Translations under genes and position numbers: made by a program
From: an uncultured Ruminococcus sp.
GTDB lineage: Bacteria > Bacillota > Clostridia > Oscillospirales > CAG-272
DNA length: 21,450 bases
Direction of reading: 5' to 3'
Assembly: GCA_902791785.1 (NCBI GenBank)
Contig: CADAXH010000013.1
Span: 1-21,450, forward strand
In this document: positions 16,694 through 21,450 of the stretch, in pieces
Position numbering within the stretch: the first letter of the stretch is position 1
Layout: each line of letters starts with the position of its first letter
The notes under the pieces: model-generated
What the model saw: only the letters and a program-made list of their open reading frames with translations
The model's database searches: none
Told to the model about the DNA's origin: nothing

Positions 16694-17098
16694 TTAAGTT
16701 CTGTTGTATACTTTTTCAAACCACTGTTCACTTTCGGGAACAGCTTTGACGGGAACGAATGAAGAAACAAAATCTCCGTTGTCGTACTCAATTTCATGAA
16801 CAAAAGATTTATGATCTTTATCAATTTCAACCGAAGTTGTATTTCTGAGAATCTCAGAAGGTGTCATGTCAGATATGACATATGCTCCACGGCTGTTTCC
16901 CCCGTCTTCAAAATAGTCGGTATAAGCAGAGAGAAATGCATACTGAGTAATCAGGATGTCTCTCATCTTTAAATACTCTTTGAAGGCTCCGAATGAATCG
17001 GGAGAGCATTTTTCACAATTTGCGATACAGTCTTTAATGGACTGAATCAGTTCTTTGATTTTTTCAGGTGACCTGATTTCAGCTCCGCACCCCGACAT
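16694..17098 (-). CDS. C-terminal part of the frameshifted FAD flavoprotein
   Basis: Read alone this is 134 aa from an ATG at 17098, but the same frame continues upstream to a stop at about 17153 with residues IHYKTEFKSVIDSYSKKM, so the ATG is internal. Helical region (about 1-70: MSGCGAEIRSPEKIKEL, RDILITQYAFLSAYTDYFEDGGNSRGAY) and a beta-rich end match the C-terminal domain of the succinate dehydrogenase/fumarate reductase-type flavoprotein encoded just upstream. Adding one A to the A-run at 17149-17154 (minus strand) joins the two frames into a 615-aa protein. I therefore treat it as the 3' piece of that gene, not as an independent one. Cys residues at 4, 24, 28 and 31 have no assigned role. 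Confidence 0.75.
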   Translation of the reverse strand: MSGCGAEIRSPEKIKELIQSIKDCIANCEKCSPDSFGAFKEYLKMRDILITQYAFLSAYTDYFEDGGNSRGAYVISDMTPSEILRNTTSVEIDKDHKSFVHEIEYDNGDFVSSFVPVKAVPESEQWFEKVYNRT

Positions 17099-17115
17099 CT
17101 TCTTTGAATAAGAAT

Positions 17116-18540
17116 CTATAACAGATTTGAATTCAGTCTTGTAATGGATTTTTTAAAATCCGAGTCATTGCCATCAGAATGAGATATGGATTCACTGGCC
17201 CTGTGTGCAAATACCTGGCCGGCGAGAAGGGCAGAGCCTCCCGGGCGTTTTACTCCGTAAGTTCCGGCGCATTCTCCTGCAAAATACAGGTGATCTGTAT
17301 TGGTTGACTTTCCATCACAGTCAATCTCGAACCCTCCGTTGAGGTGCTGGGCACATACAGCTATTTCAAGATAGTCTTTTGATAGATCAATTCTGTGATC
17401 TTTATAGAGTTTAACCGCCTTCGGGTTGATTGCATTCAATCTTTCGAATGGCGTTTTTTTATTTGCTCCGGAATTGATAAGGTACTGTTTTGCTTCTTTA
17501 TGCAAAGTTGAAAACCTATATGTTTTCGGATTGTGAGTGTAGTCCAGATATACTTTGCGTCCCTTTAGAATTTCAGATTCCACGGCAAGGTCCACTTTCG
17601 AGCTTCCGGATAATCTGTCCGAACTGAACGGCCACTGATACCCCTTAAGGAATGTGTTTATGAGGACTTCATCTTCTGACATATAGTCATAAAGGAATTC
17701 GTGTTCTGTGCCTTTTTTGTTTACAGAAACATATCTCGGAATCGCCTGCTGATAGCTTCCTGAAAGATTCCATCTGAACTTTGTTGAAGCAATGCCGTAC
17801 TGAGATTCCGTCAGGTTTACCATCCTGCAGCCTGCAAGAATGGCAGGGGAGAATGAACATCCCTGAGATGTCGGATATACGGTCTTTGAATATATTGTTG
17901 AGGGACCTCCTGTCGCCCAAACAAGGTCTGAAAAATGAACAAAGAAAACACCATAAGGATTATCTTTACAGACATTTTTTTTGGAGACTGCGGCAATCCC
18001 ATTGACGTTTGATCCGTCTTTGCAGATTTCAAAGACAAAAGCGTCAGAGATGAAGCGAACGTTTTTATATCTTCGTGCTGATGCTTCAAGTTTTTCAGCC
18101 ATGTATCTTGATGTGAGAGGTCCGCAGGATGTGGCTCTTACTGAGTCATCGTGGTCAGTTTTGTATCCGACATATTCTCCGTATTCATTGCTGGGAAACG
18201 GAACTCCTGCAAGGACTAGTTTATAAAAGGAATACAGAGAATTTGAGGCAAGTGTCAGTGCGATGTCACCATGAGTTGATCCACCTTCAAATATTGCCTC
18301 TGCCATACTCTTTACGCTGTCTTTGCCTTTTCCGGAAGTTGTGAGTTTGTAGTATGTCTGTTTATCTGAACCTGCACATCTTGATGTGCCTCCGCGGAGG
18401 TGATCTGTAATTACAATTACGTCTTTTCCGAGACTGCCGAGTTCATCAGCAGCGCACATTCCTGCTGCGCCCGAGCCAACTATTGCAACTTCACATGAAA
18501 AAACAGGATATCTGCAATTTTTGCTTGAAATGTAATCCAT
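17116..18540 (-). CDS. FAD-dependent oxidoreductase, fumarate-reductase-like, N-terminal part (frameshifted)
   Basis: FAD_binding_2-type flavoprotein. Seen: dinucleotide-binding VAIVGSGAAGM (G22-G27), GGTSRCAGSDKQTYYKL after it, HGD and HDDSVRATSCGPLTSRYM in the middle, LVWATGGPS, and near the end LYFAGECAGTYGVKRPGGSALLAGQ, the typical FAD end motif. The GSDKQTYYKL stretch and domain order mark a subfamily of about 600-700 aa, while this frame stops at 474 after KKSITRLNSNLL. The true frame goes on as IHYKTEFKSV, see the piece at 16694. AAGGA before the ATG is a good ribosome site, 8 bases after the SDR gene. The reaction (reduction or oxidation of an unknown substrate) is not identified. No signal peptide, so probably cytoplasmic. 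Confidence 0.85.
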   Translation of the reverse strand: MDYISSKNCRYPVFSCEVAIVGSGAAGMCAADELGSLGKDVIVITDHLRGGTSRCAGSDKQTYYKLTTSGKGKDSVKSMAEAIFEGGSTHGDIALTLASNSLYSFYKLVLAGVPFPSNEYGEYVGYKTDHDDSVRATSCGPLTSRYMAEKLEASARRYKNVRFISDAFVFEICKDGSNVNGIAAVSKKNVCKDNPYGVFFVHFSDLVWATGGPSTIYSKTVYPTSQGCSFSPAILAGCRMVNLTESQYGIASTKFRWNLSGSYQQAIPRYVSVNKKGTEHEFLYDYMSEDEVLINTFLKGYQWPFSSDRLSGSSKVDLAVESEILKGRKVYLDYTHNPKTYRFSTLHKEAKQYLINSGANKKTPFERLNAINPKAVKLYKDHRIDLSKDYLEIAVCAQHLNGGFEIDCDGKSTNTDHLYFAGECAGTYGVKRPGGSALLAGQVFAHRASESISHSDGNDSDFKKSITRLNSNLL

Positions 18541-18548
18541 AATAGTCC

Positions 18549-19313
18549 TTACAGTCTTCTTATGTGGAATCCGCCGTCGACGTTTATTATTTCACCTGTC
18601 GAATAAGCCAGGTTTCCTTCTGCCAGCGCACCTATTGTTCTGGCAACGTCTTCCGGTTGTCCCATTCGTTTAATTGGCAGCAGACCGCCTTCTATAAGGC
18701 TGTCATATTTTCCTTTTACTTTGCTTGTCATGTCAGTTTCAATGATGCCGGGTCTTATCTCATAAACATTGATTCCGTATTCAGCAAGCCTGTCTGCAAA
18801 AAGGGTTACTATCATAGAGGCGCCTGCTTTTGAGATGCAGTACTCGCCGCGGTTTGTGCTGGATGTATATGCGGACATTGATGTGACATTAATTATGGCA
18901 TCGCCACACTTGTTTTCAATCATCTTGTTTGCTGCATACTGGGTAAGAAAGAATGTTCCGTACAGGTTTATTGACAATACCTTGTCCATGCTTTCCTTTT
19001 TCATCTGAAGAATGTCTTCGCGAACGTCAGGTGCAACACCGGCATTGTTTACGAGTACGTCAAGTCTTCCGAATTCTGAAAAGACTGTATCAATCAGATT
19101 CTTTCTGTCTTCGTCATTTGAAATATCTGTTCTGACATACATGGAATCGGGAGACAGTTTCCTTATTTCATCCATTAAAGATACTACGGCTTCAGACGAC
19201 TCTTCGCTTCTGGCGGAGCATATAACGGTGAAACCGAGTTCTGCAAGTCTGATTGCGGTTGCTTTTCCTATTCCTCTGGATGAACCTGTAACAATAGCAG
19301 TTTTTTTAGACAT
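18549..19313 (-). CDS. SDR-family NAD(P)-dependent dehydrogenase (FabG-like)
   Basis: Classical short-chain dehydrogenase of 254 aa. It would reduce a ketone or oxidise a secondary alcohol. Seen: TGSSRGIG (9-16) for the cofactor, NNAG (89-92), and the catalytic set S145, Y158, K162 (Y-x3-K), then RPGIIETDM. The residue after the second strand is Ala-Arg (A34-R35) rather than Asp, which suggests NADP preference, an inference only. GAGG lies before the ATG and the gene starts 3 bases after the OYE-like stop. It is often annotated as 3-oxoacyl-ACP reductase, but the cluster with two flavoproteins argues for a catabolic role on an unknown substrate rather than fatty acid synthesis. Confidence 0.92.
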   Translation of the reverse strand: MSKKTAIVTGSSRGIGKATAIRLAELGFTVICSARSEESSEAVVSLMDEIRKLSPDSMYVRTDISNDEDRKNLIDTVFSEFGRLDVLVNNAGVAPDVREDILQMKKESMDKVLSINLYGTFFLTQYAANKMIENKCGDAIINVTSMSAYTSSTNRGEYCISKAGASMIVTLFADRLAEYGINVYEIRPGIIETDMTSKVKGKYDSLIEGGLLPIKRMGQPEDVARTIGALAEGNLAYSTGEIINVDGGFHIRRL

Positions 19314-19316
19314 AAG

Positions 19317-20663
19317 TTAATCCTCTTTGTGCATGCACAGTTTTCTGTATATCGGCAGATAAATCTGCTGGTCGCGGATGGGGCATCCCGTCGTTCCGCC
19401 TGCTCTCATTATTTCAGTACATTTTCCGCATGAAATACAGGATTTGTTTTTATCCATAAATCCATTCTTCATATCATTGGCAAATCCCTCGTAAGCGAAT
19501 GCCATTCTTCCGAAACCTACGCAGTCAGCCCGGTTTTCATTCAATAGACCTGCTGCTGCATAGATGGCCTGTTCTTTCAGATAGCTGTATCCTGTTCCTA
19601 TGAGACACAATTCCGGAATTGCCTGTTTTACGACGTATCCTGCATTCTCCAGTCTTGCAACACCGGCCAGCGGATGTTCTACGAAAACATACGGACCCAT
19701 GTTTGCAGGTCTGTTTATGTATGAGTTGAAATACGGACTTCCCATCGTCATGTCTATGACGCCTAGTCCTTTTTCAACACATTCTTTCAATAGTTTGACA
19801 GGTTCTGTGAAGTCAGGCTGAGGAATCTCGTCCTTTGTGACTCCGAACCCGTACGGGTATTTAATCATGTCGGAAAGACCGAATCTTGCTCCTATTATAA
19901 TGTTATCCGGAACTGCAGAAACCACTGCGTCAAAGCATTCTCTATATAGTCTCGTCCTGTTGATGTATGAACCGCCATATATTCCTTCGCGGTTGTATGC
20001 AGACAGTGATTCACCGAGCAGGTATCCGTGACATGCCTTAATATCTACTCCGTCAAAGCCCGCTTTTACTGCAAGCTTTGCAGCTTCTGCATATTTTTCG
20101 GGAAGGGAAGAAAGATATTCGTCGCTTACAGGTTCAACATCTTTGTCGCCCGGTCTGACACGCTCATATTCCAGATTTCTGGTTATGAACAGAGGAGTCT
20201 TCGTTGCCGAGTTTTTGGACATTCTTCCCGAATGGGTCAATTGGGCAATGACGGGAGCATCTGAATTCTTTTTCATCTCAGAAATGAGCTCTTTATATAC
20301 ATCGAGATTGTCTTCTGTTATCATGAGCTGATGGTCATTCGTTCTTCCTTCGGGAACAACTGAAATTGCCTCGCTCCAGATGAGTGAAGCTCCGGATCCA
20401 GAGAATCTCAGCCAGCGTCTTTTTGTCAGTTCAGACGGTGTTCCGTCTTCAAGTCCGTCAAAACCTTCCATCGGATGTATGGTTATCGGACAGCTAAGTT
20501 CCACCTGTCCTGATCTCGTTTTGATGACCGGCCTTTTTTCAGACAGAACGGACGTATCTTTGGATAATGCTATATCCCAGTTGTTTGTTCTGCAAACATA
20601 TGACAGTTCCTCATAAGAAGAAAAGTTGTACATATATTTGCGTTTCATGTCAAATGCCTGCAT
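19317..20663 (-). CDS. Old Yellow Enzyme-type NADH:flavin oxidoreductase with C-terminal 4-Cys cluster
   Basis: TIM-barrel flavoprotein (448 aa) of the OYE/2,4-dienoyl-CoA reductase superfamily, which reduces activated C=C bonds. Seen: IHPMEGFDG at the barrel start, AQLTHSGRMS, VDIKACHGYLLGESLSAYNREGIYGGS with NRTRL, a late flavin-site segment GFGRMAFAY, and C409-x2-C412-x2-C415-x11-C427 near the C terminus, which fits a [4Fe-4S] cluster. It lacks the C-terminal FAD/NAD(P)-binding half of full 2,4-dienoyl-CoA reductases (about 640-670 aa), so the electron donor must come from elsewhere. GAGG stands 5 bases before the ATG. It starts 7 bases after the 2-hydroxyacid dehydrogenase stop and ends 3 bases before the SDR. 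The substrate is not known. Confidence 0.88.
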   Translation of the reverse strand: MQAFDMKRKYMYNFSSYEELSYVCRTNNWDIALSKDTSVLSEKRPVIKTRSGQVELSCPITIHPMEGFDGLEDGTPSELTKRRWLRFSGSGASLIWSEAISVVPEGRTNDHQLMITEDNLDVYKELISEMKKNSDAPVIAQLTHSGRMSKNSATKTPLFITRNLEYERVRPGDKDVEPVSDEYLSSLPEKYAEAAKLAVKAGFDGVDIKACHGYLLGESLSAYNREGIYGGSYINRTRLYRECFDAVVSAVPDNIIIGARFGLSDMIKYPYGFGVTKDEIPQPDFTEPVKLLKECVEKGLGVIDMTMGSPYFNSYINRPANMGPYVFVEHPLAGVARLENAGYVVKQAIPELCLIGTGYSYLKEQAIYAAAGLLNENRADCVGFGRMAFAYEGFANDMKNGFMDKNKSCISCGKCTEIMRAGGTTGCPIRDQQIYLPIYRKLCMHKED

Positions 20664-20670
20664 AAAAACC

Positions 20671-21450
20671 TCAAGCCATGTGCGGCAACATTTCCAATGT
20701 CACCTCGTATTTTGTTTCTTTGCCTTCTTTATATAGTGAATATACTTCGTACATGTATTGTCCGAGCCTCTGGAATTCTTTTCCTATGCTTCCTGCAACA
20801 TGAGGAGTCAGTCTTATGTTCGGGAGAGAATAGAGCTTACTTCCGGGAACAGGCGGTTCACATGGATCTGTGACGTCGAGAAGAGCAGTTCTTGTGGGAC
20901 AGTCTTCCATTGCTTTTATCATGTCCGCTTCGACTATCTGTGCACCTCTGCCTGTGTTGATGAATGTTGCATATTTCTTCATTCTGTCAAAACAGTTTTT
21001 GTCAATCATTCCTACTGTAGCGGGAACATTTGCCAGGTGATTTGAAATGACGTCGCACGTACTGAACAGTTCTTCAAGAGATACCTTTTCGCATCCCAGT
21101 TCTTCTATCTGTTCTTTGCTCAGGAATGCGTCGAACACCTTTATGTTGACATCAAGTGTTTTCAGTCTTGAAATCACCATTTTTCCTATTGAGCCTGCAC
21201 CTATGATGCCGACATCGGATTTGTAACATCCGGGATATCCCAATTCAGGGTCGGAATTGTCCCAGTCTTCCGGTCTTCTGACCTCTCGCTGGAAAAATCC
21301 TTTCAATGCCAGGACAATTTCTGAAAATGTCACTTCTGCAACAGGAACGCTGTTTGCCATCCATGCGCTGAATACCCTTACTCCGCACTTCAGAAACGGC
21401 TCTGCAAAATATTTTACTGTCCCGGCAGCATAGAATATTGCTTTCAGACT
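20671..21450 (-). CDS. D-2-hydroxyacid dehydrogenase family (5' end outside window)
   Basis: NAD(P)-dependent D-isomer-specific 2-hydroxyacid dehydrogenase, interconverting a 2-keto acid and a D-2-hydroxy acid. The frame is open to the window edge; 259 residues are present and the start is beyond. Seen: the substrate-domain end LKAIFYAAGTVKYFAEP, then the Rossmann motif GIIGAGSIGK (G84-G89 in window numbering), and the active-site set: Arg in NTGRGAQ, Glu in DPCEPP, His in LTPHVAGS. The ATG at 21360 is internal (conserved MANSVPVAEVTF), not the start. It is the first visible gene of the minus-strand operon. A phosphoglycerate-dehydrogenase-type label would be possible, but neighbours suggest a catabolic keto acid. 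Confidence 0.9.
   Translation of the reverse strand, partial: SLKAIFYAAGTVKYFAEPFLKCGVRVFSAWMANSVPVAEVTFSEIVLALKGFFQREVRRPEDWDNSDPELGYPGCYKSDVGIIGAGSIGKMVISRLKTLDVNIKVFDAFLSKEQIEELGCEKVSLEELFSTCDVISNHLANVPATVGMIDKNCFDRMKKYATFINTGRGAQIVEADMIKAMEDCPTRTALLDVTDPCEPPVPGSKLYSLPNIRLTPHVAGSIGKEFQRLGQYMYEVYSLYKEGKETKYEVTLEMLPHMA

Noticed and set aside
16694..17098. Independent 134-aa gene at the end of the minus operon
   Set aside because: Its frame extends upstream of the ATG with matching domain sequence and joins the flavoprotein after a one-base correction.

Overview
The window looks like a chromosomal segment of a Clostridia-type Firmicute, probably a gut-associated anaerobe. Evidence seen here: the order lon-ysxC and then scpA-scpB-DUF2953-ytfJ(gerW)-rluB, a spore-associated YtfJ/GerW protein, a SufCBDSU iron-sulfur operon with the Gram-positive Zn protein SufU, strong AGGAGG-type ribosome binding sites, and Arg codons dominated by AGA. 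The exact family cannot be fixed from the sequence.

Region 1 (1-9239, plus strand) is a dense housekeeping run with overlapping or closely spaced starts: the 3' end of lon, the GTPase ysxC, a membrane metalloprotease of the M50 family, the condensin partners scpA and scpB, a DUF2953 membrane protein, ytfJ, rluB and prfB. prfB is one open frame, without the usual programmed frameshift. A small two-helix membrane protein, a sialidase-fold (BNR/Asp-box) protein and a PF06541 membrane protein follow.

Region 2 (9240-14205, plus strand) is the suf operon for Fe-S cluster assembly: sufC, sufB, sufD, sufS, sufU. It has a near-consensus sigma-A promoter (TTGACA, 17 bp, TATGAT), followed within about 10 nt of the predicted transcription start by a terminator-like hairpin. 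The layout suggests either a terminator for the upstream gene or an attenuator-type leader.

Region 3 (14269-16637, plus strand) holds two tandem lipoprotein serpins, both damaged. The first lacks its reactive-centre loop and most of the C-terminal strands (about 50 residues). The second has lost about 71 nt from its N-terminal core, which shifts the frame, but keeps a well-formed reactive-centre loop with Lys-Ser at the predicted P1-P1' site.

Region 4 (16638-21450, minus strand) is a convergent operon of four oxidoreductases: a D-2-hydroxyacid dehydrogenase (runs off the window), an Old-Yellow-Enzyme-type flavoprotein with a C-terminal four-cysteine cluster, an SDR dehydrogenase, and a fumarate-reductase-like FAD protein split into two frames by one missing base in an A-run. 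A hairpin terminator closes the operon. The set looks like a redox catabolic module of unknown substrate and is the most interesting functional unit here. There are no tRNA or rRNA genes, CRISPR arrays or insertion sequences that I can see, and no gene-free stretch longer than about 130 bases.
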